From Nonomuraea aurantiaca (GTDB lineage Bacteria; Actinomycetota; Actinomycetes; Streptosporangiales; Streptosporangiaceae), in contig NZ_JAIWNB010000005.1 of NCBI RefSeq assembly GCF_020215705.1, positions 186,001 to 250,000 of the forward strand: a stretch of DNA of 64,000 nt. Reading direction: 5' to 3'. Under the pieces are notes generated by a model. The model worked only from the letters and a program-made list of their open reading frames with translations. It made no database searches and was not told the origin of the DNA. Numbering within the stretch: the stretch's first letter is position 1; each line of letters begins with the position of its first letter. Of this stretch, positions 16,683 through 25,821 are shown one piece after another. Made by a program: the position numbers and the translations under genes.

Positions 16683-18408
16683 CCTCCTCCAGCCACCACG
16701 AGCCGCGCTTCCCGGCGACCTTGGCGTGGACCAGCAGCGGCCGGTCCCTGGGGCCCTTCAGCCACTCGGCCACCCCGGCCAGGTCGCCGGGCCCGGTGAC
16801 CGTCACGGCCGCGAAGCCGTAGCCGGTGGCGATCGCGGCGAAGTCGGCGGGCGGGAACCTGACCGTGCCGAGCGGGTGCCCGTGCGGGCCGAAGTGGTGC
16901 ACCTCGGCGCCGTACGCCTCGTCGTCGTAGACCACGACCACCATCGGCAGCCCGAGCCGTACGACGGTGTCGAGTTCGGCGATGCCCATCAGCGCCCCGC
17001 CGTCGCCCAGCGCGGCCACCGGCAGCCGGTCGGGGCGGGCGAGCGCGGCGCCGATCGCGGTCGCCAGCCCGAGCCCGATCGACTGGAACGCCTGGGTGAA
17101 GCAGAACCCCCGCTCGTCGGGCACGTCGAGGAACATGGCCGGGTACCCCATGAAGTTGCCGGAGTCGACCGCCACGATCCGCTCCGCCGGCAGCAGGTCG
17201 TCGAGCCCGATCGTGAGCGTCCTGGGGTCGATCAGCCCGTCGCCGCCCTCATCGTCGTAGGGCACGGCCTGCCACCGGCCCTCGGCCCGGATCCGCGCGG
17301 CGACCTCCGCCGACCGGTACCCGCGCTCGGCCTCGCCCGCCGGATCGAGAGGATGGCCCGCCGGATCGCAGGCGTCCCCGGTCGGAGCGAGGGCGTCGCC
17401 GGTCGGAGCGAGGGCGTGGAGGACCGTGCGGGCAGTGGCGGCCGTGTCGCCGACCAGGCCGAGGGTGATCGGCCGGTGGACGCCCAAGGCGCTCTCGTCG
17501 AGGTCCACCTGGACGAGCCTGGTGTGCTCGCCGATCAGCCGTCCGTGGCGGGTGGTCCACATGTTGAGTGCGCACCCCCAGGCCACGATGAGGTCGGCGT
17601 CGCGGATCAGCTCGGCGGCGAGCGGCGTGGCGAAGCCGCCGCTCACGTCCAGGTCCCAGGGATTGCCCCGGAACAGGCCCTTGGCGACGGCGGAGGTGGC
17701 GAGCAGCGCGCCCGTGGCGTCGGCCAGCTCCGCCAGCTCGGCTCCGGCGTGCCTGGCGCCGCGCCCGGCGACGAACACCGGCCGCCGCGCCTCCGCCAGC
17801 AGCCGGACCAGCGCGTCGAGCTCCGCGGCCGACGGCGTCCTGAGCGACTCCGCGGCAGACAGCGCCCCGGGCGACCCCGTGGCCGACGGCGTCCCGGGCG
17901 GCTCGTCGATGAGGCCGCGCCACTCGACGAGGTCCTGCTGCACGTCGAGCGGCAGGTTGAGCACCACCGTGCGCCGCTCGCGGGCCGCCGTCCGGTAGGC
18001 CGACAGCGTGTCCTCGACCGCCCGGCCGGCCTCGGAGACGCGGAGCGACACCGCGCCGACCGACGCCGCCAGCGCGTCCTGGTCGATGTGGAAGTTGGAG
18101 CGTACGTCCGTCGCCTCGCCGGTGAGCACGATCATCGGGGTACGGCTCTTGGCCGCCTCGGCGATCCCCGTCACGGCGTTGGTCAGGCCGGGGCCCTGGT
18201 GGACGGAGACGATCCCGACCTTGCCGCTCATCCGGGCGTACGCGTCGGCCATCGTGGTGGCGCCGCCCTCGTGGCGGGCGGCGACGAAGCGTACGCCGTG
18301 CGCCACGAGGGCGTTGGTGACGTGGAAGTTGCCGCTGCCCACCACGCCGAACGCGGTGCCGACGCCGGCCTCGGCCAGCACCCGCCCGACGGCCTCGGCG
18401 ACGATCAT
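16666..18408 (-). CDS. Thiamine-diphosphate-dependent enzyme (acetolactate synthase-like)
   Basis: This 580-residue protein has the three-domain layout of the acetolactate synthase / benzoylformate decarboxylase group. The Pyr domain has the catalytic Glu in ARHEGGATTMADAYAR, the middle domain has VAGRGARH, and the PP domain has the ThDP/Mg motif GDGGALMG ending in NN-like VVYDDEAYG. Asp replaces Asn in that last motif but can still bind the metal. The substrate is unknown. Two short repeat-rich insertions (around residues 165-195 and ALAPTGD repeats near 335) interrupt the linkers. Its start overlaps the stop of the upstream cyclase-family gene by four bases, so the two are translated together. 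Confidence 0.85.
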   Translation of the reverse strand: MIVAEAVGRVLAEAGVGTAFGVVGSGNFHVTNALVAHGVRFVAARHEGGATTMADAYARMSGKVGIVSVHQGPGLTNAVTGIAEAAKSRTPMIVLTGEATDVRSNFHIDQDALAASVGAVSLRVSEAGRAVEDTLSAYRTAARERRTVVLNLPLDVQQDLVEWRGLIDEPPGTPSATGSPGALSAAESLRTPSAAELDALVRLLAEARRPVFVAGRGARHAGAELAELADATGALLATSAVAKGLFRGNPWDLDVSGGFATPLAAELIRDADLIVAWGCALNMWTTRHGRLIGEHTRLVQVDLDESALGVHRPITLGLVGDTAATARTVLHALAPTGDALAPTGDACDPAGHPLDPAGEAERGYRSAEVAARIRAEGRWQAVPYDDEGGDGLIDPRTLTIGLDDLLPAERIVAVDSGNFMGYPAMFLDVPDERGFCFTQAFQSIGLGLATAIGAALARPDRLPVAALGDGGALMGIAELDTVVRLGLPMVVVVYDDEAYGAEVHHFGPHGHPLGTVRFPPADFAAIATGYGFAAVTVTGPGDLAGVAEWLKGPRDRPLLVHAKVAGKRGSWWLEEAFKGH

Positions 18409-19250
18409 CTCTCGAGCTTATGGTCGCGGCCGCTTCGGAGCTCGTTGGCTCGTTCCTCGCTCTCTCCCTCCGAGCTCCTCCGCTCGACCAGGGCCAATAC
18501 CCGCACCGGACTCCCGGACCCGCCCACGATGGGCAGCGGCGGGGCCAGGACGACGGCGCCGGTCACGGGCAGGCGGTCGAGGTTGCGCAGCTGGGTCAGG
18601 CCGTACTTGCCCGCCCCCAGCAGGAACGAGTGGCACGGGAAGGGCGGGTCGAAGGAGTGGGCGGCGCCCGCGTCGGTGCCGACGGTCTCGACGCCGAGGC
18701 CGAGGATGGGCGTCTCGGCGGCCAGCCAGTTCGCGCATTCGACGGAGATGCCGGGAGTGTGCGGGCCGGTCTCGTCGGCGTTCAGGAAGGTCGCCTGGTC
18801 GGCGGCCCTGGCGTCCCAGCCGGTGCGGTAGAGGAGCCAGCCGCCGTCGGGCAGCGGGCCGTTGGCGCGCTCCCACTCCTTGACGTGGTCGATCTGGAGC
18901 AGGAAGTCGGGGTCCTTCTCCGCCTCCGCCGCCAGGTCGAGCACGACGGCGGGCGCCAGCAGGCTGGACACGGGCACCTGGGAGACGTCCTGGCCGTCGC
19001 GGCCGGTCACCCAGTGGATCGGCGCGTCGAAGTGGGTGCCGCTGTGCTCGCCGGTGTGGATGTCGTTCCAGTACCAGGCGGGGCCGCGGTCGTCGTAGCG
19101 GCTGATCTCCTCCAGCCGGAACGGGATCGTGTTGCCGAACGGCTCGGGCAACTGGAGGATCGGCGTCTCCGCCGACAGGGGCGAGGTGAGATCGACCACC
19201 TCGATGGCGCCACTGCGCAGGCTCTCCACCAGGCTCCGCAAGATCGACAT
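18405..19250 (-). CDS. Cyclase-family / kynurenine-formamidase-like metal hydrolase
   Basis: This 281-residue protein has the metal-binding signature HSGTHFDAPIHW (HxGTHxDxPxH) of the cyclase/kynurenine formamidase superfamily, preceded by a conserved N-terminal DLTSPLS segment and followed by GISVECANWLA and LGVETVGTD. It probably opens an amide or lactone with Zn or Mn. The ATG at 19250 is preceded by GGAGGATGAC, an excellent ribosome binding site, and is better than the upstream in-frame extension. Coupling to the TPP enzyme suggests that both act on one small carboxylic substrate. Confidence 0.87.
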   Translation of the reverse strand: MSILRSLVESLRSGAIEVVDLTSPLSAETPILQLPEPFGNTIPFRLEEISRYDDRGPAWYWNDIHTGEHSGTHFDAPIHWVTGRDGQDVSQVPVSSLLAPAVVLDLAAEAEKDPDFLLQIDHVKEWERANGPLPDGGWLLYRTGWDARAADQATFLNADETGPHTPGISVECANWLAAETPILGLGVETVGTDAGAAHSFDPPFPCHSFLLGAGKYGLTQLRNLDRLPVTGAVVLAPPLPIVGGSGSPVRVLALVERRSSEGESEERANELRSGRDHKLER

Positions 19251-19311
19251 GTCATCCTCCTCGATGGGCTGGCTGCATCCTCCTACACCGGCCCGCCCGG
19301 CTCCAAGCACG

Positions 19312-19953
19312 TCAGGACTTGGTCCATGGGGCACAGCCGCCCGTCTGCAACGCCTTGTCGGTGGCCAGGATCGTCACGGTGGCCGGTCCCATCGGCATGT
19401 CCGCCGCGATCACGTCGCCGGCCTGGGCGGACGTGCTCTTCATACGGGCCCAGTAGCACTTGTCCGTGGCGGTCGCGGGACCCGTCGTACGGTAGGTGCC
19501 GGGCTGGATGTCCACGCCCACGATGAGCGTCCGCATGGCGCCGACCGCGCCCGGCGGCCCGACCGAGCCCACCGGCGCGGACGAGCCCACGGGAGCAGGT
19601 GTCCCCACCGGAGCAGGCGTCCCTACGGGAGCAGGCGTCCCGGCCGGAGCGGACGCGGCCGGGTCTGACGGGACCGTGCCCGCCGGGGCCGACGGATCCG
19701 ACGTGGCGGCGCCCGCCGGGGCCGACGGGTCCGCCCCCTGATCCGCGGGCGGCGTCGAGTCCCCGATCGTCATCGTCACCGGAGGCGTCTCCGCGGGCGC
19801 GGCCGTCGTCTGCCCCGAGTCGAGCCCGGTGAAGTACCCGAGCAGGAACCCCAGTAAGCAGGTCAGCCCGGAGACGAGCACGATGATGGTCGGACTGCTC
19901 GTCGCCCGGGGATATTCCGGAGACGGAGGGTATTCCGGAGGAGGCCCGTACAT
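19312..19953 (-). CDS. Membrane-anchored protein with Pro/Ala-rich linker
   Basis: This 213-residue protein has a short Pro-rich N-terminus (YGPPPEYPP), one transmembrane helix at about residues 23-43 (TIIVLVSGLTCLLGFLLGYF), a low-complexity linker built from APVGT and SAPAG repeats, and a compact C-terminal domain (about residues 140-213) with two Cys (DKCYWARM and GGCAPW) that may form a disulfide outside the cell. The domain start GVDIQPGTYRTTGP occurs in many uncharacterised actinobacterial exported proteins. The linker repeats are three exact-period 18-bp units in DNA (19589-19642). Function unknown. Confidence 0.75.
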   Translation of the reverse strand: MYGPPPEYPPSPEYPRATSSPTIIVLVSGLTCLLGFLLGYFTGLDSGQTTAAPAETPPVTMTIGDSTPPADQGADPSAPAGAATSDPSAPAGTVPSDPAASAPAGTPAPVGTPAPVGTPAPVGSSAPVGSVGPPGAVGAMRTLIVGVDIQPGTYRTTGPATATDKCYWARMKSTSAQAGDVIAADMPMGPATVTILATDKALQTGGCAPWTKS

Positions 19954-19978
19954 CACGGGGACAAGCGTCCCACCCGTG

Positions 19979-20407
19979 TCAACGGTGGAGGTAGTCGACC
20001 AGCGACGCCTTCTCCGTCTCCAGTTCCTCGATCGCGCTCTTGACCACGTCGCCGATGCTCACGATGCCGACCAGCCGCCCGTCCTCGACGACGGGCATGT
20101 GCCGGAAGCGGTGGGTGGTCATGGTCCTTCGCAGCTCGTCGACGTTGTCGTGCGGACCGACCGTGCGTACTTCCGAAGTCATGATCGCGGAGACGGGCTG
20201 GTCGAGCACGGCCGCGCCGCGGTCGTGCAGGCGGCGGACCACGTCACGCTCGGACACGATGCCCGTGATCGTCACGCCGTCGGCGGAGACCACGACGGCG
20301 CCGATGTTGTGCTCGGCGAGCTTGGTCAGGAGTTCGCGGACCGTGGCTTCCGGGGCCACGGTCATCACCGCGTTTCCCTTGCCGCGCAGGATTGTCCCGA
20401 TGAGCAT
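19979..20407 (-). CDS. Two-CBS-domain protein
   Basis: This 142-residue protein is a tandem pair of CBS domains. The first has AVMTVAPEATVRELLTKLAEHNIGAVVV with GIVSERDVVR, and the second has IMTSEVRTVGPHDNVDEL with RHMPVVEDGRLVGIVSIGDVV. Such pairs bind adenine nucleotides or similar ligands and sense energy or redox state. No catalytic domain is attached. The ATG at 20407 has GAGGTGG seven bases before it; an upstream GTG is possible. It is a single gene divergent from the aminopeptidase gene. Confidence 0.9.
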   Translation of the reverse strand: MLIGTILRGKGNAVMTVAPEATVRELLTKLAEHNIGAVVVSADGVTITGIVSERDVVRRLHDRGAAVLDQPVSAIMTSEVRTVGPHDNVDELRRTMTTHRFRHMPVVEDGRLVGIVSIGDVVKSAIEELETEKASLVDYLHR

Positions 20408-20556
20408 CTGAACCACCTCGGCTCTCAGTTACCCGGGGCGGCTCCGGCTAAGCGCTCCGCCCGCGTAGCTTTCAAGGCAAGCAAGCAGGTAGGGGCACCG
20501 TCAAGCGTTCCCGTAGGCTGCATGCCGTACATGGAGCTTGTGAAACAGGATGCGTG

Positions 20557-21942
20557 ATGACAGAGCCGCTCAATACCGGCAGCCATGATCTGCCCGTCAC
20601 CGAGGCGCTGGCCGCGTTCATGCGGACGGGCTGGGCCGACACCCGGCGCACCGACGTGGCGGCGCTGCCGATCGCGCCCTGGGCGGCCAGGCGCCGTGCC
20701 GCGCTCGCCGCCCGCTTCCCCGGCGAGCGGCTCGTCGTGCCGTCGGGGACGCTGAAGGTGCGCAGCAACGACAGCGACTACCGCTTCCGGCCGCACAGCG
20801 CGTTCTCCTACCTGACGGGCGCGGGCGAGCCGGGTGACGTGCTGGTCATCGAGCCGTCGGGCGAGGCCACGCTGTACCTCAGGCCGCGCTCGCCGCGCGA
20901 GGACGGCGAGGAGTTCTACCGCGACCGGCGTTATGGGGAGTTCTGGGTGGGGCGGCGACCCGACCTGGAGGAGGCGGCCGAGCTCTACCAGATCGGCTGC
21001 GCCCACATCCGCGAGCTGTCGCTGACCGGGCCCGCCAGGGTGCTGGGCGGCGTGGACGCGGCGGTCGACGCGCTGCTGCCGGGCGACGCGGAGTTCGAGG
21101 GCTTCCTGTCGGAGATGCGGCTGATCAAGGACGCGTGGGAGATCGGCGAGCTGCAGTCGGCGGTCGACGCCACCGCGCGCGGCTTCGAAGACGTCGTACG
21201 CGCGCTGCCCGCCGCGCTCGGGCACCCTCGGGGCGAGCGCTACCTGGAGGGCGTGTTCGGGCTCCGCTCGCGCCTGGAGGGCAACGCGGCCGGCTACGAC
21301 AGCATCGTGGCCTCGGGCGCGCACGCGTGCGTGCTGCACTGGATCCGCAACGACGGCCGCCTCGACCCGAGCGACCTCCTGCTGCTGGACGCGGGCGTCG
21401 AGTCCGACACCCTCTACACGGCCGACATCACCCGCACGCTGCCTCTGTCCGGCCGCTTCAGTCCCGTGCAGCGGCAGGCGTACGAGCTGGTGTACGAGGC
21501 GCAGACGGCCGGGATCGCCGCCCTCAAGCCCGGCGCCCGCTTCCGCGACTTCCACCTGGCGGCGATGCGCGTCATCAGCGAGGGCCTGCACGACTGGGGC
21601 CTGCTGCGCGACTCGCCGGACGCGCTGATGGAGTCGGGCCTGTACCGCCGCTACACGCTCTGCAGCAGCGGCCACATGCTCGGCCTGGACGTGCACGACT
21701 GCGCCCGCGCGCGCTCCGAGGTCTACCTGGACGGGATCCTGGAGGAGGGCCAGGTGCTCACCGTCGAGCCGGGCCTCTACCTGCAGCCCGACGATCTCAC
21801 CCTGCCGGCGGAGTTCCGGGGGCTGGGCATCCGGATCGAGGACGACCTGGTGATCACCGCCGACGGCGCCCGCCTGATGTCGGCCGCCCTGCCGCGCCAC
21901 CCCGCCGAGGTCGAGTCCTGGATGGCCGGGCTGCTGGGCTGA
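20557..21942 (+). CDS. pepP: Xaa-Pro aminopeptidase (M24B)
   Basis: This 461-residue cytoplasmic metallopeptidase removes N-terminal residues preceding proline. The AMP_N domain comes first (FRPHSAFSYLTGAGEPGDVLVI), followed by the creatinase-type pita-bread domain. All five metal ligands can be seen: Asp in LLLDAGVES, Asp in TADITRTL, His in SSGHMLGLDVHD, Glu in TVEPGLYL and Glu in GIRIEDDLV. GTG 20554 and ATG 20557 overlap; I took the ATG. Close relatives are found throughout actinobacteria. A weak hairpin follows the gene. Confidence 0.93.
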   Translation: MTEPLNTGSHDLPVTEALAAFMRTGWADTRRTDVAALPIAPWAARRRAALAARFPGERLVVPSGTLKVRSNDSDYRFRPHSAFSYLTGAGEPGDVLVIEPSGEATLYLRPRSPREDGEEFYRDRRYGEFWVGRRPDLEEAAELYQIGCAHIRELSLTGPARVLGGVDAAVDALLPGDAEFEGFLSEMRLIKDAWEIGELQSAVDATARGFEDVVRALPAALGHPRGERYLEGVFGLRSRLEGNAAGYDSIVASGAHACVLHWIRNDGRLDPSDLLLLDAGVESDTLYTADITRTLPLSGRFSPVQRQAYELVYEAQTAGIAALKPGARFRDFHLAAMRVISEGLHDWGLLRDSPDALMESGLYRRYTLCSSGHMLGLDVHDCARARSEVYLDGILEEGQVLTVEPGLYLQPDDLTLPAEFRGLGIRIEDDLVITADGARLMSAALPRHPAEVESWMAGLLG

Positions 21943-21946
21943 AACG

Positions 21947-21972
21947 GCTACGAAGCGATCACGTTTCGTAGC
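21947..21972 (+). terminator. Hairpin after the aminopeptidase gene
   Basis: An 8-bp stem (GCTACGAA with TTCGTAGC, loop of 10) lies 5 bases after the pepP stop. It is a modest but well-placed terminator candidate that would separate this gene from the mce operon. Confidence 0.45.
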
Positions 21973-22035
21973 GGGCTGACAACCTCCGAGCTGAGCCTCA
22001 TACCTTTTCCTCAAATTCCAGCGAAAGCATCGACT

Positions 22036-22055
22036 TACTAGACGGCCCGTCAGTA
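22036..22055. promoter_or_regulatory. Inverted repeat upstream of the mce operon
   Basis: TACT-A-GACGG-C-CCGTC-AGTA becomes a perfect 19-bp palindrome if a single A is ignored. Its form resembles operators of TetR-family regulators. It lies about 45-65 bases before the first mce-operon start, in the spacer expected to hold the promoter. No regulator gene adjoins it. Confidence 0.4.
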
Positions 22056-22098
22056 GGGTTGCTGCTTCCGTAGTCGGCTGGTTCCACGAGGTGGTCAG

Positions 22099-22884
22099 TT
22101 GTCCGGATACGTTGGCCGCAAGGCTGTGTCCGTGCTCGGCCAGGTGGGTGACCTCTTCGTCATCGTCCTGGAGGGATTGCGCCGTAGCTGGGACGTCCGG
22201 AGCTGGTGGTGGGAGTTCGTCGACCAGTGCTGGTTCCTGGCCCGCGTGACCAGCGTGCCGGTGCTGCTCGTCTCCTTACCCCTCGGCGCCACCGTGGCGT
22301 TGCAGGTGGGTGACCTGGCCTGGCAGCTCGGCGCGGCCTCCGCCACCGGGAGTGCCGTCTTCGTGGGGCTCATCCGGGAGGTCGCGCCGCTGGCCAGCGC
22401 CCTGCTGATCGCCGGGGCCGGCGGCAGCGCGATGACCTCCGACATCGGCGCGCGGCACATCCGCGACGAGCTGAGCGCCATGGAGGTGATGTCGGTCAAC
22501 CCGATCCACCGTCTGGTCACGCCGCGCATGTGGGCGGCGAGCACGGTCGCGGTCTGCCTGTGCCCGCTGGTCATCCTGGCCGGAGCCTCCGGCGGCTACT
22601 TCTTCAACGTGGTCGTCCAGGGCGTGACCTCCGGCGCCTACTTCGACGGCGCGCTGTCGCTCGTGGTGGGCTCCGACCTGTACGTGACGCTGTTCAAGGC
22701 GTGGATCTTCGGCTTCATCGCCGCGGCCGTCGCCTGCTACAAGGGCATGACCTGCGCCACCAGCCCCGTCGGCGTGGGCCGGGCGGTCAACCAGTCGACG
22801 GTGGTCACGTTCATGCTGGTGTTCGCGTTCAACTACGTGATCTCCGCCGTCTACTTCCTCGCCTACCCGCCGAAGGCGCTGTGA
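22099..22884 (+). CDS. yrbE4A: Mce-system permease YrbE4A (MlaE family)
   Basis: This 261-residue integral membrane protein is the first permease subunit of an Mce lipid importer. It has five to six hydrophobic helices and the MlaE family core, with SAVFVGLIREVAPLASALLI then GARHIRDELSAMEVM, the EExDAL-like coupling helix that contacts the ATPase. The start appears to be TTG at 22099, preceded by GAGGTGG at 22088; no ATG or GTG is available in frame nearby. Its TGA overlaps the ATG of yrbE4B. It works with that second permease and an Mkl/MceG-type ATPase that is not encoded in this window. Confidence 0.93.
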   Translation: MSGYVGRKAVSVLGQVGDLFVIVLEGLRRSWDVRSWWWEFVDQCWFLARVTSVPVLLVSLPLGATVALQVGDLAWQLGAASATGSAVFVGLIREVAPLASALLIAGAGGSAMTSDIGARHIRDELSAMEVMSVNPIHRLVTPRMWAASTVAVCLCPLVILAGASGGYFFNVVVQGVTSGAYFDGALSLVVGSDLYVTLFKAWIFGFIAAAVACYKGMTCATSPVGVGRAVNQSTVVTFMLVFAFNYVISAVYFLAYPPKAL

Positions 22885-23738
22885 TGGTCACGCGTACGGC
22901 CGGCCTCAGGTTCGCCGTCAGCGGGCGCGAATGGGCCGAGCGGTTCGCGACCCTGGCCAACTGGCCATTGTTCGTGTGGAAGGTGCTGTTCTACTCCGTC
23001 CGCGACGTGATCCTCCGGCTGAAGTACTTCAAGGTGGTCATCCGCCAGGTCAGCGACGTGGTCGTGGGCGTCGGCGCGACCGTCATCGGCGGCGGCATGA
23101 TCTTCGTGGTGTTCACCATGGCCTTCGTCGTGGGCGCGACCGTGGGCCTGCAGGGCTACCAGGGGCTGCAGGCGATCGGCGCCGAGTCGTTCATGGGCCT
23201 GGTCGGCAGCTTCGCCAACGTACGCGAGATCACCCCGATCATCGCCGCGACCGCGCTGGCCGCGCAGGTCGGCTCGTCGTTCACCGCCGAGCTCGGCGCG
23301 ATGCGGATCTCCGAGGAGATCGACGCGCTGGAGGTGATGGGCATCAACGCCTTCACCTACCTGATCTGCACGCGGGTGGTGGCGGCGCTGCTGGCGCTGG
23401 TGCCGATCTATCTGATCGCGCTGTTCGCCAGTTTCTTCGCCACCCGGCTGATGAGCACGGTCCTGTTCGGGCTGGCGCCGGGCGTCTACGACTACTACTT
23501 CTACCTGTATCTGCCGGTCAGCGACATCGTGTTCAGCGTGACCAAGGTGGCCGTGTTCGCCTTCACGGTCGTCGTCATCCACTGCTACTACGGCTTCTAC
23601 GCCACCGGCGGGCCGGTCGGCGTGGGGGTGGCGGCGGGGCGCGCGATCCGTCAGTCGATCGTCACGATCGTCCTGCTCAACCTGCTGCTGTCGTACCTGT
23701 TCTGGGGTAACGGCAGCAACCTGAAGCTGACGGGGTGA
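22884..23738 (+). CDS. yrbE4B: Mce-system permease YrbE4B (MlaE family)
   Basis: This 284-residue partner permease has the same MlaE core: GLVGSFANVREITPIIAAT, GAMRISEEIDALEVMGI (the coupling helix with the classical EEIDALEVMG sequence), and C-terminal helices with CYYGFYATGGPVGVG. The start ATG overlaps the stop of yrbE4A by one base (TGATG), so the permeases are made in equal amounts. A 60-residue amphipathic N-terminal stretch precedes the first membrane helix, as in mycobacterial YrbE proteins. Confidence 0.94.
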   Translation: MVTRTAGLRFAVSGREWAERFATLANWPLFVWKVLFYSVRDVILRLKYFKVVIRQVSDVVVGVGATVIGGGMIFVVFTMAFVVGATVGLQGYQGLQAIGAESFMGLVGSFANVREITPIIAATALAAQVGSSFTAELGAMRISEEIDALEVMGINAFTYLICTRVVAALLALVPIYLIALFASFFATRLMSTVLFGLAPGVYDYYFYLYLPVSDIVFSVTKVAVFAFTVVVIHCYYGFYATGGPVGVGVAAGRAIRQSIVTIVLLNLLLSYLFWGNGSNLKLTG

Positions 23739-23741
23739 GCG

Positions 23742-24761
23742 ATGGGACGCGACGAGTTCTCCCTGCCCGTGCGCGCGGGCATCGCGCTCGCGCTCATCGC
23801 GGTGCTCGCGGCGACGACGATCTTCATCGTACGGACCGCGTCGGAGATCAGCGGCACCAGGATCGACGCCGTCTTCGCCCGGGCCGGTCAGGGCCTGGAC
23901 ACCCAGTCCCCCGTCAAGGTCCGCGGCATCACGGTCGGCGACGTGATAGGCGTGTCCCTCGACGCCAAGGGCAAGGCCGTGGTGAGCATGGCCATCGAGC
24001 CCGGCGTCCGGCTGCCCCGCACCACCGTCGCGGCCATCGAGCCGTCGTCGGTGTTCGGGCCCAAGTTCGTCGACCTCAGGCTCGGCGCGGGCGAGACCAC
24101 CGGCCCCTACCTGGCCGGCGGCGCGGTCATCACGCAGACCGAGCAGCCGCTCGACCTGTCAGACACGCTCGGCGCCGCTTACCGGGGTCTGAACGCGGTG
24201 GACCCGCGTGAGGTCACCGTCATCGTGCACACGCTGGCCCAGGGGCTCGACGGCGAGGGGAAGCGGCTGCGCGAGCTCATCGACGACGCGGGCACGGTCG
24301 TGGACGTCGCGCACCGGCAGCGCGCGCGGGCCCGGCAGTTCCTGCGTGACACGGCCGGGCTGTCCACCGCGCTGTCCGACAAGGGCGACGAGCTGGTGTC
24401 GATCTCCTCCGACGTCAACGTCATCACCCCCGACCTGCTGGAACGGGCCGACAAGGTGCGGGTCCTGCTCCAAGAGGTCACCTCGGTCTCCGACCTGGGC
24501 GCGCACGGCCTGCGCAAGCACCGGCAGGACCTGCGGGCGGCCGTCCACTCGGGCGAGCGGGTGGCCTCGCTCATCTACGCCCAGCTCGGCCTGGCCGGTG
24601 ACGGCGTACGCGGCCTGAACCGGCTGGTGGACCTGCTGAACAAGCTGATCGAGGCGCCGGGCCCCGGCGGCGCCCGCCAGTTGCAGGTGGAGGCGTTCGT
24701 CTCGACCGACATCTGCGAGCTCGTCGTCGGCTCCTGCGGCCCCACCGACGGGAGGGACTGA
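23742..24761 (+). CDS. mceA: Mce family protein A
   Basis: This 339-residue protein has one N-terminal transmembrane helix (about residues 10-30) and the MCE/MlaD domain (about 38-120, with DTQSPVKVRGITVGDVIGV and the FGPKFVDL strand), followed by a long alpha-helical region that in Mce complexes forms a hydrophobic tunnel across the envelope. It is the first of six mce genes here and starts three bases after yrbE4B. The end has two Cys (DICELV and GSCGP). Cargo is unknown; characterised systems move sterols, fatty acids or phospholipids. Confidence 0.93.
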   Translation: MGRDEFSLPVRAGIALALIAVLAATTIFIVRTASEISGTRIDAVFARAGQGLDTQSPVKVRGITVGDVIGVSLDAKGKAVVSMAIEPGVRLPRTTVAAIEPSSVFGPKFVDLRLGAGETTGPYLAGGAVITQTEQPLDLSDTLGAAYRGLNAVDPREVTVIVHTLAQGLDGEGKRLRELIDDAGTVVDVAHRQRARARQFLRDTAGLSTALSDKGDELVSISSDVNVITPDLLERADKVRVLLQEVTSVSDLGAHGLRKHRQDLRAAVHSGERVASLIYAQLGLAGDGVRGLNRLVDLLNKLIEAPGPGGARQLQVEAFVSTDICELVVGSCGPTDGRD

Positions 24762-24762
24762 C

Positions 24763-25821
24763 GTGGCGCTGTCCAGGGAACGGGTGACCCGCCGGTGGAC
24801 GCTGCTGCGCGTGGTGCTGTTCGTCGGCTTGACGGTGGCGCTGATCGTGGTGATCACCGTGCAGATCGCCCGGGTCAGCACCGGCGGCGGATACCAACTG
24901 ATCGCGACATTTGATGATGTGTCGGGGTTGCGGGAGGGCGACCAGGTGAAGATCGCCGGGGCGCCCGTGGGGCAGGTCGACACGATCAAGGTGGTGAACG
25001 GCCGCGCCGAGGTCGCCATGGAGGTCCAGGACGCCGTCAAGGTGCCGTCGGACACCGAGGCGGCGATCAGGTGGCGCAACGCGGTCGGCCAGCGGGTCGT
25101 CTACCTGCTCCCCGGCACCGCGCCGGGCAGGCTGGCCCCCGGCTCGCGGATCGTCCGCACGTCGTCCGTGGTCGACATCGGCCAGCTGGTGAGCGACCTC
25201 GGCCCGCTGACCCGCAGCCTGGACCCGGACCAGATCAACCAGCTGCTCACCGCCGCCGCCAAGTCCCTGAAGGGCAACGACAAGAACATCCCGCGGCTGC
25301 TCGACAACGTCAACGCCATCACCGGCACGATCAACGAGCGCAAGCAGACGATCCAGCGGCTGCTCAAGGACTACGCCACCGTCACCGGCGTGGTCGCCCA
25401 GCGCGACAAGCAGATCGAGCAGCTCGTCGACAACCTGGTCACCCTGTCCGAGGCGTTCGCCGGCAACCGCAAGCTGGTCGACGACGCGATCGTGCAGCTC
25501 TCGACCACCGTCCACACCTCCGACCAGGTGCTCGGCAAGAACGCCGACGAGCTGGGCGCGCTGGTGGACCACCTGTCCGGGCTGACCGGCGGAATCAGGC
25601 GGCACGTGAACGAGATCGACAAGACGATCGGCACCTTCCAGCCGTTGCTCGCCCGCGCCTACTCCAGCGTCGATCGGGGTCACTACTTCATCACCGCGGT
25701 CCCGTGCCTGGCGCTGAGCGCCTCGCCCTGCCCGTACCCGATGAAGACGCCGCCCCCGCTGCGCGGCAGCACGCGGATCCAGAGCTCGAAGGACCTGCAG
25801 AAGCTCATGGTCGGTGAGTGA
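24763..25821 (+). CDS. mceB: Mce family protein B
   Basis: This 352-residue protein starts at GTG 24763, one base after the mceA stop. It has a transmembrane helix at about residues 13-35, the MCE domain (YQLIATFDDVSGLREGDQVKIAG, then VGQRVVYLLPG), a long helical region, and the C-terminal Cys-containing segment FITAVPCLALSASPCPYPM that is typical of MceB proteins. It is a subunit of the hexameric substrate tunnel. The stop overlaps the mceC ATG (TGATG). Confidence 0.93.
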   Translation: MALSRERVTRRWTLLRVVLFVGLTVALIVVITVQIARVSTGGGYQLIATFDDVSGLREGDQVKIAGAPVGQVDTIKVVNGRAEVAMEVQDAVKVPSDTEAAIRWRNAVGQRVVYLLPGTAPGRLAPGSRIVRTSSVVDIGQLVSDLGPLTRSLDPDQINQLLTAAAKSLKGNDKNIPRLLDNVNAITGTINERKQTIQRLLKDYATVTGVVAQRDKQIEQLVDNLVTLSEAFAGNRKLVDDAIVQLSTTVHTSDQVLGKNADELGALVDHLSGLTGGIRRHVNEIDKTIGTFQPLLARAYSSVDRGHYFITAVPCLALSASPCPYPMKTPPPLRGSTRIQSSKDLQKLMVGE

